In this document: positions 18,079 through 27,578 of the stretch, piece by piece
How the letters are laid out: each line of letters starts with the position of its first letter
Numbering within the stretch: the stretch's first letter is position 1
DNA from: Chitinophagaceae bacterium
Lineage (GTDB): Bacteria > Bacteroidota > Bacteroidia > Chitinophagales > Chitinophagaceae
Direction of reading: 5' to 3'
Length of the DNA: 59,724 bases
Assembly (NCBI GenBank): GCA_016720825.1
Contig: JADKJV010000016.1
Span: 1 to 59,724, forward strand
Made by a program: the position numbers and the translations under genes
Notes under the pieces: model-generated
The model's input: only the letters and a program-made list of their open reading frames with translations
What the model was told of the DNA's origin: nothing
Databases searched by the model: none

Positions 18079-20683
18079 ATGGCAACGAGGCAGAAAAAGC
18101 AAGTGAAAAAAGGCAGTACCAAAAAAGGTGAAAAACCAGCCCCGAATACACTCCGGGCTGACAAGGAGCAGTCTATAGACCTGAAAGCCCTTGTAAAGGA
18201 TGAAAGGACCTGGAAAATCACCGGTGCCGTTTTCCTCCTGATCGCCCTTTTCCTTTTCATTGCTTTTACCTCTTACCTGTTTACCTGGAAAGAGGATTTT
18301 GGCGTGGCCCGCCAGGGATTGAGCGCCTTGTTTGGAAATGATGAACCGGTAAAAAACTTACTGGGACGTTTTGGCGCCATTGTTTCCCATTTCTTTATTT
18401 ATAAGGCATTCGGGATTGCCAGTTACCTCTTCTGCACATTCTTCTTTGTAGTAGGCGTGAACCTGCTCCTACGCCGGAAAGTTTTTTCTATCTGGCGCAA
18501 CCTGAAATATATTACTGTCGGACTGCTTGTGCTGTCCGTGTCCCTGTCATTCTTATCCGGCAGCACCAATGCCGGTGGTGGCGTAGGGGATATGATCAAC
18601 GATAAACTCCGCGGCGCACTCGGTACTGTAGGCACCGGTGCTGTATTACTGTTACTGGCCGCCGGGTATTTTATCTGGCAGTTCAATCCGGTATTCAGCT
18701 GGCCCGGTAAAAAAGAAACAGGCAACGTGGATGTATCCGGGGAAGATGAAGTCACGGAAGAAGTGCCTGTTGTTACCGGTGCAACCATCAATGACCTTTA
18801 TTCAAACGGCACAAAAGCAGAAGATAAAAAGAATACACTCAAACAGGAAGGCGGTGGTATGATCCTGGTACCGGAAAAAGAAAAGCCGTTGCATGAGTTT
18901 ACGGTGATAGAAAAAGAGGAAAGTCTCGAAGACCAGATTGAAAAAATAGAAGCGTCAGAAACCAGTCCTGAAAAAGAAATCGTGAATGAAATCATGCATA
19001 CGCATGAAGACAAGGCCGACGCCTTTACTGAACCTGTGAAGCCGGTTGAAACAGGTACGACCATTGAACTCCCGATCACCGAAAAACCGGTTTCCAAAAA
19101 ACCGGAGGATGACCTGGAACTCGAAATCAAAGCTGTGCCTCCTGCAGAAGAGAAAGCAGAAGAAGTTGTGGAGAACCTGCCGCCGTATGAGCCTACGCTT
19201 GACCTGCGTGATTATAAATATCCCACACTGAATTTACTGGCTAATCACGGCACAGATAAAATTGTGCAGGATACCAATGAGCTGGAGAATAACAAGAACC
19301 AGATCATTTCCACACTGCGGAACTATTCGATCGAAATCCAGAAGATTTCTGCAACCGTCGGACCTACCGTTACCTTATACGAAATCGTACCGGCAGCCGG
19401 TGTGCGTATTTCCCGGATTAAAAACCTGGAAGATGATATCGCACTCAGTCTCGCGGCCCTCGGTATCCGTATCATTGCACCAATCCCGGGTAAGGGAACA
19501 ATTGGTATTGAAGTACCCAATGAAAAAATCAATCGTGAGCATGAAAACCCTGCTCGCGTCTGATAAATTCCAGTTTAATAATTACAGCCTGCCCATTGCG
19601 ATTGGTAAAAAGATCGACAATGAGAATTTTATTGTTGACCTGGCATCCATGCCACACCTGCTGATGGCGGGTGCCACCGGCCAGGGTAAATCTGTGGGCG
19701 TAAATGCGATCCTGGTTTCACTGCTGTATAAAAAGCACCCTTCCCAGTTAAAGCTGGTTCTTATAGATCCCAAAAAAGTGGAGCTGAGTATTTACCGGAA
19801 AATTGAAAAACATTTCCTCGCCAAACTGCCGGGTGAAGATGAAGCGATCATTACCGATACGCATAAAGTGATCAATACACTCAACGCGCTCTGTATTGAA
19901 ATGGATAACCGGTACGACCTGCTCAAAGAAGCCGGATCCCGGAATATCAAGGAATACAACGAGAAATTCATCAAGCGTAAACTGAATCCGCAGAAAGGAC
20001 ACCAGTACCTGCCGTTTATTGTATTAGTGATTGATGAGTTTGCCGACCTGATCATGACAGCCGGCAAGGAAATCGAAATGCCCATTGCGCGGCTGGCCCA
20101 GCTGGCCCGTGCGGTAGGTATTCACCTGATCATTGCCACCCAGCGTCCTTCTGTAAATATCATCACCGGTACCATCAAGGCCAACTTCCCGGCCCGTATT
20201 GCTTTTAAAGTGTCTTCCAAGATTGACTCCCGCACTATTCTCGATACTGGCGGTGCCGAACAGCTCATCGGAAAAGGGGATATGCTGGTTTCGCATCATG
20301 CTGAAGTAACCCGTTTGCAGTGTGCTTTTGTTGATACCCCGGAGGTAGATGAAGTAGTTGACTTTATTGGCAACCAGCGTGGCTATCCCCAGGCCTTCCT
20401 GCTGCCGGAATATGTGGATGAAAAAGAACTCGAAGGCAGGGATTTCGACCTGTCCGACCGGGATTCCCTGTTTGAAGATGCTGCCAGGCTGATCGTCCAG
20501 AACCAGGTTGGCTCCACATCACTCTTGCAAAGACGCATGAAGCTGGGCTATAACAGGGCCGGACGCCTGATGGACCAGCTCGAAGCCGCCGGTATCGTTG
20601 GTCCAAACCAGGGCAGCAAAGCCAGGGATGTACTGATTAAAACGGAAATGGAACTGCAGCAGCATCTGGATTTACTAAACTGA
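18079..20683 (+). CDS. ftsK: FtsK/SpoIIIE DNA translocase (one frame break)
   Basis: Hexameric DNA pump that clears and resolves chromosomes at the division septum. Basic N-terminus, four membrane helices between about residues 55 and 200 (for example AVFLLIALFLFIAFTSYLF), an acidic Pro/Glu-rich linker, the alpha domain with YEIVPAAGVRISRIKNLEDD, then the motor with Walker A GATGQGKSVG, Walker B LVIDEFADL and ATQRPSVNIITGTIKANFP, and the gamma winged helix RRMKLGYNRAGRLMDQLE. The literal frame breaks near 19530 at GAAAAAA; five A instead of six gives PNEKSIVSMKTLLAS and one protein of about 867 residues. Followed by lolA as in many Bacteroidota. Confidence 0.95.
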
Positions 20684-20883
20684 GCCCCGTCGAAGTTGGC
20701 TGAGCAGGCTGAGCTCCGTCGAAGCCGCCGAAGCCACTGACTTGTTAATAATCCCATGATTTGCAACCCCTGACTCCAGTCAATCATCCTTTTCCTGTAT
20801 TTCAATTATCTTTGCCCGCCTTGCCCGGAGACCGCTGGTCGGTCAATAGCACACAGGGCCCGGCTTTATATCAAAAAAAGATC
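20684..20883. other. ftsK-lolA gap with CGTCGAAG repeat and promoter box
   Basis: Contains two direct units GCTGAG(C)-CCGTCGAAG (20683-20730, related to the widespread GAG-CCGTCGAAG element) just after the ftsK stop, and a perfect TATCTTTG box at 20807-20814, 70 nt before the lolA ATG. Confidence 0.55.
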
Positions 20884-21532
20884 ATGAATAAATTCTATTT
20901 ATCAGCAGTTCTTCTAGCTTTTAGTTTCGCAGCAATCGCCCAGAAAAGTGACCCCGAAGCCAAGGCTGTGCTGGATGCGGTGAGTGCTAAGTTCAAGACT
21001 TTCACATCCGTACAAGCCGAGTTTACATATAAAGTGGAGAATGCAGCCGGCAAAAAACTGTCAGAAAAAAAGGGTACCATCCTGATGAAAGGCATGAAAT
21101 ACAAAGTGGCTTTCATCGGCCAGGAAATTTTCTGCGACGGCACCACGATCTGGAACTATGACAAATCTGCCAACGAAGTAACGATCAGCAAAGTGGATCC
21201 TTCCGCCGGCAACATCACCCCCCAGAAACTGTTTACCAATTTCTACGATAAGGATTTCCTGTATTTCATGAATGGCGAATCAAAAAGTTGGTGGCAAAAC
21301 CATCCAGGAAATCAAACTGACTCCGACAGACAAAAGCAAACCCTTCCATACCGTTTACCTGCAGGTTGACAAAACCGCTAAAACGATTTTCAGTACTAAA
21401 GTGCTGGAGAATGGCGGGAACAAATATATCTATACTGTTACTTCCATGAAAACAAACCTGCCGCAGGCAGATAACCTGTTTGTATTTGATAAGAAGAAAT
21501 ATCCGGGAGTAGTGGAGATAGATCTGAGGTAA
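20884..21532 (+). CDS. lolA: LolA-like outer membrane lipoprotein carrier (one frame break)
   Basis: Periplasmic chaperone that ferries lipoproteins to the outer membrane. Signal peptide NKFYLSAVLLAFSFAAIAQ, then the LolA half-barrel: LDAVSAKFKTFTSVQAEFTY, KGTILMKGMKYKVAF, and CDGTTIWNYDKSANEV. The frame breaks at an A5 run near 21285; with four A the sequence continues as GESKVGGKTIQEIKLTP and ends at 21530-21532, about 215 residues, the normal length. Lies 200 nt downstream of ftsK. Lipoprotein substrates such as the phosphodiesterase at 3.8 kb are expected. Confidence 0.9.
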
Positions 21533-21540
21533 TTTTTTTT

Positions 21541-21660
21541 TACCACTAAGCACACAAAGGAATACACAAAGGCCACAAGGTTAAAAACTTTGTGGCCTTT
21601 GCTTTGCCCGCCGAAGCGCAGCGAAGGAGAGTGTATTTCTTTGTGCTCCTTGTGGTAAAA
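21541..21660. repeat. Nonamer inverted repeat, copy with GCCGAAGC core
   Basis: Left arm TACCACTAAGCACACAAAGG... (21541-21585) and right arm ending TTTGTGCTCCTTGTGGTAAAA (21640-21660) are imperfect complements; inner AACTTTGTGGCCTTTG pairs with CAAAGGCCACAAGGTT. The loop holds CCGCCGAAGCGCAGCGAAGG. Located between the convergent lolA and kdsA genes, so it could also terminate transcription both ways. Confidence 0.8.
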
Positions 21661-21668
21661 TATAAAAT

Positions 21669-22490
21669 TTACACTACTGCCTCTCTTATCCTCATAAGTT
21701 CCTTCATCAACGATTCCATCTTTTCCAACGGCAACATATTCGCCCCATCGCTCAGCGCTTTCGCAGGGTTCGGGTGTGTTTCAATAAATATCCCATCAGC
21801 ACCTGCAGCAATGGCCGCTTTGGCGATGGTGCCGATCAGCTGGGGATTGCCACCGGTTACGCCTGAGGTAAGATTGGGTTGTTGTAATGCATGTGTAACA
21901 TCCATGATCACCGGCACACCGTGCGCTTTCATGGCCGGTATATTTCGGTAATCCACTACCAGGTCCTGGTAGCCAAAAGTGGTTCCTCGTTCAGTGAGCA
22001 TCACCTGCTGGTTGCCGGCGTTCCTGATTTTCTCTACTGCGAATTTCATAGCCTCGCCACTGACGAACTGCCCTTTTTTTACATTGATGATTTTGCCGGT
22101 TTTGGCGGCAGCTACCAGCAGATCGGTTTGCCGGCATAAAAATGCGGGGATTTGCAGTACGTCCACATATTTTGCTGCGAGCGCTGCTTCTTCGGGTGAA
22201 TGGATATCTGTAACTAGTGGTAACTGGTAATGCGCTCCGGTTCTTTGCAGCATTTCCATAGCAACCTGGTCGCCTAAGCCGGTAAAGGATTGTCCGCTGG
22301 TGCGGTTGGCCTTGCGGTAAGATGATTTAAAAATTAACGGTATCCCCAGGTTTTTGCTGATACCAGCCAGTTCACCGGCTACTTCCATTATTAATTCCTC
22401 GCTTTCCACCACACAGGGGCCGGCGAGTAAAAAAAAGGAACGGGGATTGTAATCCTGTTTGCTGAAAAGGTTGTTCAGAAATGCTTCCAT
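21669..22490 (-). CDS. kdsA: 3-deoxy-D-manno-octulosonate 8-phosphate synthase
   Basis: Condenses arabinose 5-phosphate with PEP to KDO 8-phosphate, required for lipopolysaccharide core. TIM-barrel protein of 273 residues with LAGPCVVES, FKSSYRKANRTS, VTDIHSPEEA, LQIPAFLCRQTDLL, NVKKGQF, and IETHPNPAKALSDGANM. The ATG at 22490 is preceded by a TAATTTTG box at four nucleotides. Presence confirms a Gram-negative envelope with LPS. Confidence 0.97.
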   Translation of the reverse strand: MEAFLNNLFSKQDYNPRSFFLLAGPCVVESEELIMEVAGELAGISKNLGIPLIFKSSYRKANRTSGQSFTGLGDQVAMEMLQRTGAHYQLPLVTDIHSPEEAALAAKYVDVLQIPAFLCRQTDLLVAAAKTGKIINVKKGQFVSGEAMKFAVEKIRNAGNQQVMLTERGTTFGYQDLVVDYRNIPAMKAHGVPVIMDVTHALQQPNLTSGVTGGNPQLIGTIAKAAIAAGADGIFIETHPNPAKALSDGANMLPLEKMESLMKELMRIREAVV

Positions 22491-22494
22491 TTGG

Positions 22495-22502
22495 CAAAAT
22501 TA
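22495..22502 (-). promoter_or_regulatory. TAATTTTG box 4 nt before kdsA start
   Basis: Perfect TAnnTTTG on the minus strand with four bases (CCAA) before the ATG. Confidence 0.55.
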
Positions 22503-22584
22503 CCGGAACCGGACGGATTTATTTAGCAGAACTGGATTTGGAATTTATGAGCGGGAGTTCAATCTTTGTTTACAAATTGCTTGT

Positions 22585-23529
22585 ATGCAGAAAGATAAAA
22601 TCCTGGTGATCGGTGCCAGCGGACAGATCGGCGTTGAATTGACCTTGGCTTTACGCGCTTTATATGGAAATGCAAATGTGATCGCCTCGGATCTGCGGGA
22701 ACAAAACCCGCTTTTGGTTGGAACCGGACCTTATGTTTCGCTCGATGTAATGAATAAGGAAATGCTGCATGTACAGGTTATCCGCCAGGGGATCACACAG
22801 ATCTATCTCCTGGCTGCCATCCTTTCTGCCACGGGTGAAAAGAACCCCGGACTGGCCTGGAACCTGAATATGCAGGGCCTGCTCAACGTATTGGATATTG
22901 CCCGGGAAGAAAAACTGCAGAAAGTATACTGGCCTTCATCCATTGCGGTGTTTGGTCCCACCAGTCCGAGACAAAACTGCCCGCAGCAAACAGTAATCGA
23001 ACCGGTAACCGTTTATGGTATCAGCAAATTCGCCGGTGAGTTCTGGTGCAATTATTTCTACCAGCGTTTTGGCGTGGATGTGCGCAGCTTGCGTTACCCC
23101 GGACTCATTTCATATAAATCTGCACCCGGCGGCGGCACGACGGACTATGCCGTTGAAATTTTCCATGAAGCGCTGGATGAAAAAAAATATGAGTGTTTCC
23201 TGGAGAAAGGAACTTACCTGCCCATGATGTATATGCCGGATGCGATCCGTGCCACCATTGAACTCATGGAAGCGCCGGCATCTAAAATCAAGATCCGCAC
23301 GTCGTATAATATTTCCGGGATGAGTTTTTCACCAGAAGAAATCGCGGCGGAAATCAAAAAACACATTCCTGATTTCACCATCAGTTATAAACCCGATTAC
23401 CGCCAGGCCATCGCCAACAGCTGGCCGCAGAGTATTGATGATTCAGTAGCGCGCACAGACTGGGGCTGGAAAGAAGAATACAATCTTCCTGCGATGACAA
23501 TGGACATGCTTGATAACCTGAAATCTTAA
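22585..23529 (+). CDS. SDR-type L-threonine 3-dehydrogenase
   Basis: Extended SDR (epimerase fold) of 314 residues, very similar in layout to bacterial UDP-galactose-epimerase-like threonine dehydrogenases that oxidise threonine to 2-amino-3-oxobutyrate with NAD. Shown by VIGASGQIGVELTLALR, AAILSATGEKNPGLAWNLNM, PSSIAVFGP, catalytic VYGISKFAGE (Tyr-x3-Lys), RYPGLISYKSAPGGGTTDYAV, and GTYLPMMYMPDAI. The RYPG and GGGTTDYAVEIF motifs separate this group from sugar epimerases. Start MQKDKILVIGASG at 22585; the longer open frame would overlap kdsA. Partner 2-amino-3-ketobutyrate ligase is not in the window. Confidence 0.85.
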   Translation: MQKDKILVIGASGQIGVELTLALRALYGNANVIASDLREQNPLLVGTGPYVSLDVMNKEMLHVQVIRQGITQIYLLAAILSATGEKNPGLAWNLNMQGLLNVLDIAREEKLQKVYWPSSIAVFGPTSPRQNCPQQTVIEPVTVYGISKFAGEFWCNYFYQRFGVDVRSLRYPGLISYKSAPGGGTTDYAVEIFHEALDEKKYECFLEKGTYLPMMYMPDAIRATIELMEAPASKIKIRTSYNISGMSFSPEEIAAEIKKHIPDFTISYKPDYRQAIANSWPQSIDDSVARTDWGWKEEYNLPAMTMDMLDNLKS

Positions 23530-23531
23530 GG

Positions 23532-23816
23532 CTATCTCACAATCCTGAATTCCTTATACTGCTGTAATGTAGTTTCCGTAACAGTAACTGTTACAACCCT
23601 TGCACGGGGTGGCCCTGATTTGCACCATTCCGCAAATTCATCCAGCTGGAATCTGGTGCCGGTGGCGATTATTTTTACCGATCCGTCAGGCAGATTGCAT
23701 ACTTCACCCGTGCAGCCGCATTCATCAGCCGTCTTGCAGGCGCTTTGCCTGAAGTAAACACCCTGGACCTTACCGGTAATGAGGATGATGCGTGTATGGA
23801 GGTGCTCAGAACTCAG
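23532..23816 (-). CDS. Acylphosphatase (no standard start codon)
   Basis: Small enzyme hydrolysing carboxyl-phosphate bonds. The frame reads ILITGKVQGVYFRQSACK (the GxVQGVxFR active-site loop), GCTGEVCNLPDGSVKI (second catalytic Asn), FAEWCKSGPPRARVVTV and a terminal FRIVR, all at the expected spacing, about 94 residues. It was overlooked by simple ORF calling because there is no ATG, GTG or TTG between the upstream stop and the domain. CTG at 23816 is the best candidate and would overlap the upstream gene's stop region by 11 nt; a one-base error that hides an ATG is the alternative. Co-directional with and directly downstream of the fRMsr gene. Confidence 0.75.
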   Translation of the reverse strand: MSSEHLHTRIILITGKVQGVYFRQSACKTADECGCTGEVCNLPDGSVKIIATGTRFQLDEFAEWCKSGPPRARVVTVTVTETTLQQYKEFRIVR

Positions 23817-24279
23817 GGATATTCACGATTTGTTCTAAATAATATTGATCCGTTTCATCATAACAAGAAAGCATTTCGCTGTCGCAATCCAGCACGGCCA
23901 CCACTTCACCATTCCTGATCACAGGCACAACTATTTCAGACCGCGAAGCACTGCTGCAGGCAATATGGCCGGGAAACAATTCCACATCAGGCACCACCAG
24001 TGTACGCGCTTCCGCCCAACTACTGCCGCAAACACCTTTTCCTTTTTTAATCCGGGTACAGGCAATCGGTCCCTGGAAAGGCCCCAGCACCAGTTCATCT
24101 TTTTTCACCAGGTAAAACCCCACCCATAACCAGCCAAACTGCTGCTTCAGCGCAGCCACCAGGTTCGACAGGTTGGCGATCAGGTCTTCTTCACCTTCCA
24201 GCAGGGCTTTAATTTGCGGAAGGAGGGACTCGTATTGGTCTTTTTTGGTACCGGTTGTTAGGAGGAGGTCTTCGGACAT
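23806..24279 (-). CDS. msrC: Free methionine-(R)-sulfoxide reductase (GAF fold)
   Basis: GAF-domain enzyme that reduces free Met-R-sulfoxide. Signature: WLWVGFYLVKKDELVLGPFQG, ACTRIKKGKGVCGSSW (Cys), and HIACSSASRSEIVVPV (catalytic and resolving Cys region), then AVLDCDSE. Start MSEDLLL at 24279 gives 157 residues; the longer open frame to 24396 is made of translated GTTGGAG repeats and is not real. A TACCTTTG box stands four nucleotides before this ATG, confirming it. Confidence 0.93.
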   Translation of the reverse strand: MSEDLLLTTGTKKDQYESLLPQIKALLEGEEDLIANLSNLVAALKQQFGWLWVGFYLVKKDELVLGPFQGPIACTRIKKGKGVCGSSWAEARTLVVPDVELFPGHIACSSASRSEIVVPVIRNGEVVAVLDCDSEMLSCYDETDQYYLEQIVNIPEF

Positions 24280-24283
24280 CTTG

Positions 24284-24291
24284 CAAAGGTA
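24284..24291 (-). promoter_or_regulatory. TACCTTTG box 4 nt before msrC start
   Basis: Perfect TAnnTTTG on the minus strand, with CAAG between it and the ATG. The GTTGGAG repeat begins 8 nt further upstream. Confidence 0.55.
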
Positions 24292-24298
24292 GGGGAAA

Positions 24299-24593
24299 GT
24301 TGGAGGTTGGAAGTTGGAGGTTGGAGGTTGAACCCGAAAGATTGAAGACTCCATTTTTGTTGGAATGTTGGGTTGTTGGAGAGTTGGATTGTTCATTTAT
24401 TCGAAAAGACTATACAGATTAAAGCACTCCGTTAATTGTAGAGTAACTAATTGTGTGGAACACTACGGATTGCAGAACATTCCAACAATCCAACAATCCA
24501 ACATTCCAACATACGTCTTTCAACCTGTTTCTATAAAATGAGGAAACTATCGGATTTAAGAAACCTCCAACCTCCAACCTCCAACTTCCAACT
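24299..24593. repeat. Nested heptad and octad inverted repeats
   Basis: Outer arms: (GTTGGAG)n at 24299-24330 and (AACCTCC)n at 24562-24593, period 7. Inner arms: TGTTGGAA/TGTTGGGT units at 24358-24393 and AATCCAAC/ATTCCAAC units at 24475-24511, period 8. The arms are mutually reverse-complementary and lie between divergent genes. Confidence 0.85.
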
Positions 24594-24613
24594 TATTTCG
24601 ATAAATTTCCTCC

Positions 24614-27415
24614 ATGAAATCCCCTCTCATCATCCTCCTATTATTGCTCTCAGCTACCGGGCAGGCCCAGGTCTTCGGCGGCACACCGCCAGAACAGAAG
24701 TGGAAACAGATCAATACGGATACGGTGAGGGTGATATATCCAACGGGGCTCGACAGCCAGGCGAACCGGATTTCATCGATTGTGCATTATCTCGCGGCCG
24801 TTAAACCATTTTCACTCGGCAATGAATTACATAAAGTCAATATCGTATTACAGCATCAAACAGTAATTCCGAATGGCTATGTGGGAATGGGGCCATACCG
24901 GAGTGAGTTTTTCCTGACACCGGTGTTCAATAATTTCCAGGAAGGAAGTATTGGCTGGGCTGACCAGTTAGCGGTTCATGAATACCGGCACGTGCAGCAG
25001 TTCAATAATTTCAGGCAGGGTATCAGCAAGACGATGAAATTTTTATTCGGGGAAGATGGCTACACCCTTGCCGTGAATGCAGCTATCCCCGAATGGTTTT
25101 ATGAAGGTGATGCGGTATTCCAGGAAACAGCGGTCACCGGGCAGGGCAGGGGCAGGCTTCCGCTTTTCATGAATGTTTTCCCGGCACTCTGGCAGTCAGG
25201 GAAGAAATATACATGGATGAAACTGCGGAATGGTTCTTTCAAAGATTTTGTTCCCAATCATTACTACCTCGGCTATTTACTGGTGAATTATGGCCGCGAA
25301 AAATACGGGCCTGAATTCTGGACCAAAGTGACCAAAGATGCCAGTGCGTTCAAGGGATTGCTTTATCCGTTCCAGGTGGCTGTGAAAAAATACAGCGGGG
25401 TGGAGTATAAAACTTTCCTGCAACAGGCTTTCGACTGGTATAAATCCAAAACAGAAAGAACGGCCAGTACACGTGAGGATTTCCTGTTCCCGGTGAATAA
25501 AAAAACAGTTACGTCATACCAGTTTCCTTACAGGGCAGGCAGCGATTCAATCATCTACCTGAAACAGCGTTATGATAAACGGGCGGCTTTTTACCTCCAT
25601 GATAAAGATGGGGAGCATAAAATTGCTGTGAAGGATATTTCCATTGATGACCAGTATTCTTACCGCAACGGCAAAATCGTGTATGCCTCTTATACCTCTG
25701 ATCCGCGCTGGCGCTGGCGTGATTACAGTGTGATTACCGTGCTGGACACAAAAACCGGTGAACAAAAACAAATCACGGCCCGTTCCAAATATTTTACACC
25801 GGATATCAGTGAGGATGGTCAGCAGGTAGCCGCTGTATATGCCGGCACTGATGGAAAATCGGCTATCCGCATATTGAATGCAACAACAGGTGAAGTGCTG
25901 GGCGCGATCACTGATCCCGGAGTCAGTTTATTTACGGATCCGAAATTCGCCGATGATCATACACTGGTAACGGCCCTTCGGTATCCCGATGGCAGGATGG
26001 CTTTGGCACTGGCCGATATTCCCACGAAAACAATAAAGACCATCACGCCTGTTTCATTCCATGTGGTGGGATACCCGTCCGTATCCAACGGCTATGTATT
26101 TTTTACGGCAGGTTATAGCGGTAATGATGAATTGTATGCAGTGAGGCTCAGCGACCAGCAGGTTTTCAATATTACGCAGGACAAACAGGGAAGTTATTTT
26201 GTAAATGCTTCGGGTAACCAGCTCACCTGGTCGGCTTTTACTGCGGAAGGGTACCAGCTTAAAAAATCAGTGATTGATCCGGCTGCGTGGACAGCAATAA
26301 GCCGACAGCAGATAGAGAACTACGCCGCTAAATTCCCGGTCAGCCATGCCAGTGATTATAATAACTTACTTGGGGAGAAATTACCGGTCAGGCAGTTTGC
26401 ATCCACCAGGTATAAAAAATCAACACGACTGCTCAATTTCCACAGCTGGCGTCCGTATTACTCAGATCCTGTATTTACTTTTTCTGTGTATGGGGAAAAT
26501 GTACTCAATACCATGCAGACAGAGTTGTATTATTCCTATAACCAAAACGAGAAACTCAGTTCGGTTGGTTTCACCACGGTGTTTGGCGGTTTGTTCCCTT
26601 ACCTGCAGGCAGGCAGTGAACTCAGTTTTAACCGGGATGCTGCAGTAGGAAATAAAACCCGTACCTGGAACCAGCTGGATTCAAGAATTGGTTTCAGTAT
26701 TCCCATTTCTTACGCCAAAGGAAAAACCTACAGGCAATTCAGCGCCGGCAGTTTTTATGTGCTGAGAAATGAATTCAATAAAGGCTACTATGGCGATTCG
26801 GCCGGTAACACTTCCTTCAGTTATCTCCAGCATTTTATCTCCGGCAGCAGGCAGATTGAAATGGCCGCACAGCATATTTACCCGCGGCTAGGTATCAGTT
26901 ATACACTGAATCACCGCCATGCTATCACCCGGTTTACCGGTTACCAGTTTATTGGCAGTGCTGCTGTATTCCTGCCCGGCATTATGCCTGCACACAGTAT
27001 TGTGCTGACCGGTTCTTTCCAGCAAAGGGATACACTTTCACAAATTTCTTTCAGCGACCGCTTTGCTTACTCCCGTGGTTATACCGGCCGTTATTTCTCC
27101 AGGATGTGGCGTATGTCTGCCAATTATCATTTCCCGCTGTTGTATCCCGACTGGGGATTTGCCAATCTGCTTTACATACAACGGATCAGGCTGAATGCTT
27201 TCTATGATTTTACCAAAGTGTATTCAAAAGATAAACTGACTACGCGCGACCAGCGCAGTGCAGGTATCGAGTTCTATGCCGATACCAAATGGTGGAACCA
27301 GTATCCACTCACATTTGGTTTCCGGATCAGCCGGCTGCTGGATACTGACCAGTTTGATGGATTCAAAGGGACCATTTTTGAATTTATCCTTCCGGTAAGC
27401 ATTATTCCAAGGTAA
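24614..27415 (+). CDS. Outer-membrane zincin / TolB-like propeller / beta-barrel protein
   Basis: Secreted protein of 933 residues with signal peptide (KSPLIILLLLLSATGQAQ). Three regions. Residues about 30-290: a peptidase-MA-like gluzincin domain with HEYRH at 122-126 and the third ligand in PEWFYEGDA (Glu164), so all expected zinc ligands are present. Residues about 310-600: repeated strands like a TolB/WD40-type propeller (DGEHKIAVKDIS, TGEQKQITARSKYFTPDISEDG, DGKSAIRILN). Residues about 640-933: alternating strands rich in aromatic residues ending in FEFILPVSIIPR, typical of an outer-membrane barrel. I know no experimentally defined member; protease activity at the cell surface is inference from the motif. 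Confidence 0.75.
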   Translation: MKSPLIILLLLLSATGQAQVFGGTPPEQKWKQINTDTVRVIYPTGLDSQANRISSIVHYLAAVKPFSLGNELHKVNIVLQHQTVIPNGYVGMGPYRSEFFLTPVFNNFQEGSIGWADQLAVHEYRHVQQFNNFRQGISKTMKFLFGEDGYTLAVNAAIPEWFYEGDAVFQETAVTGQGRGRLPLFMNVFPALWQSGKKYTWMKLRNGSFKDFVPNHYYLGYLLVNYGREKYGPEFWTKVTKDASAFKGLLYPFQVAVKKYSGVEYKTFLQQAFDWYKSKTERTASTREDFLFPVNKKTVTSYQFPYRAGSDSIIYLKQRYDKRAAFYLHDKDGEHKIAVKDISIDDQYSYRNGKIVYASYTSDPRWRWRDYSVITVLDTKTGEQKQITARSKYFTPDISEDGQQVAAVYAGTDGKSAIRILNATTGEVLGAITDPGVSLFTDPKFADDHTLVTALRYPDGRMALALADIPTKTIKTITPVSFHVVGYPSVSNGYVFFTAGYSGNDELYAVRLSDQQVFNITQDKQGSYFVNASGNQLTWSAFTAEGYQLKKSVIDPAAWTAISRQQIENYAAKFPVSHASDYNNLLGEKLPVRQFASTRYKKSTRLLNFHSWRPYYSDPVFTFSVYGENVLNTMQTELYYSYNQNEKLSSVGFTTVFGGLFPYLQAGSELSFNRDAAVGNKTRTWNQLDSRIGFSIPISYAKGKTYRQFSAGSFYVLRNEFNKGYYGDSAGNTSFSYLQHFISGSRQIEMAAQHIYPRLGISYTLNHRHAITRFTGYQFIGSAAVFLPGIMPAHSIVLTGSFQQRDTLSQISFSDRFAYSRGYTGRYFSRMWRMSANYHFPLLYPDWGFANLLYIQRIRLNAFYDFTKVYSKDKLTTRDQRSAGIEFYADTKWWNQYPLTFGFRISRLLDTDQFDGFKGTIFEFILPVSIIPR

Positions 27416-27578
27416 ACGCATTGTGCTATAGTACAACTTAACTTTATTCTTCCCTTCTTTTTATGCGTTTTATGTTATCTGAGGGTTAACAGGACATTAG
27501 TCAATTGTTACGATTGTCATTTCTTTTATATTGTCCACTTATACTGAACCACTTTTATAATTTAAACTATTAACCCCA

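Noticed and set aside
24280..24396. N-terminal extension of the msrC protein
   Set aside because: The extra residues are translated GTTGGAG repeats; the promoter box abuts the shorter start.
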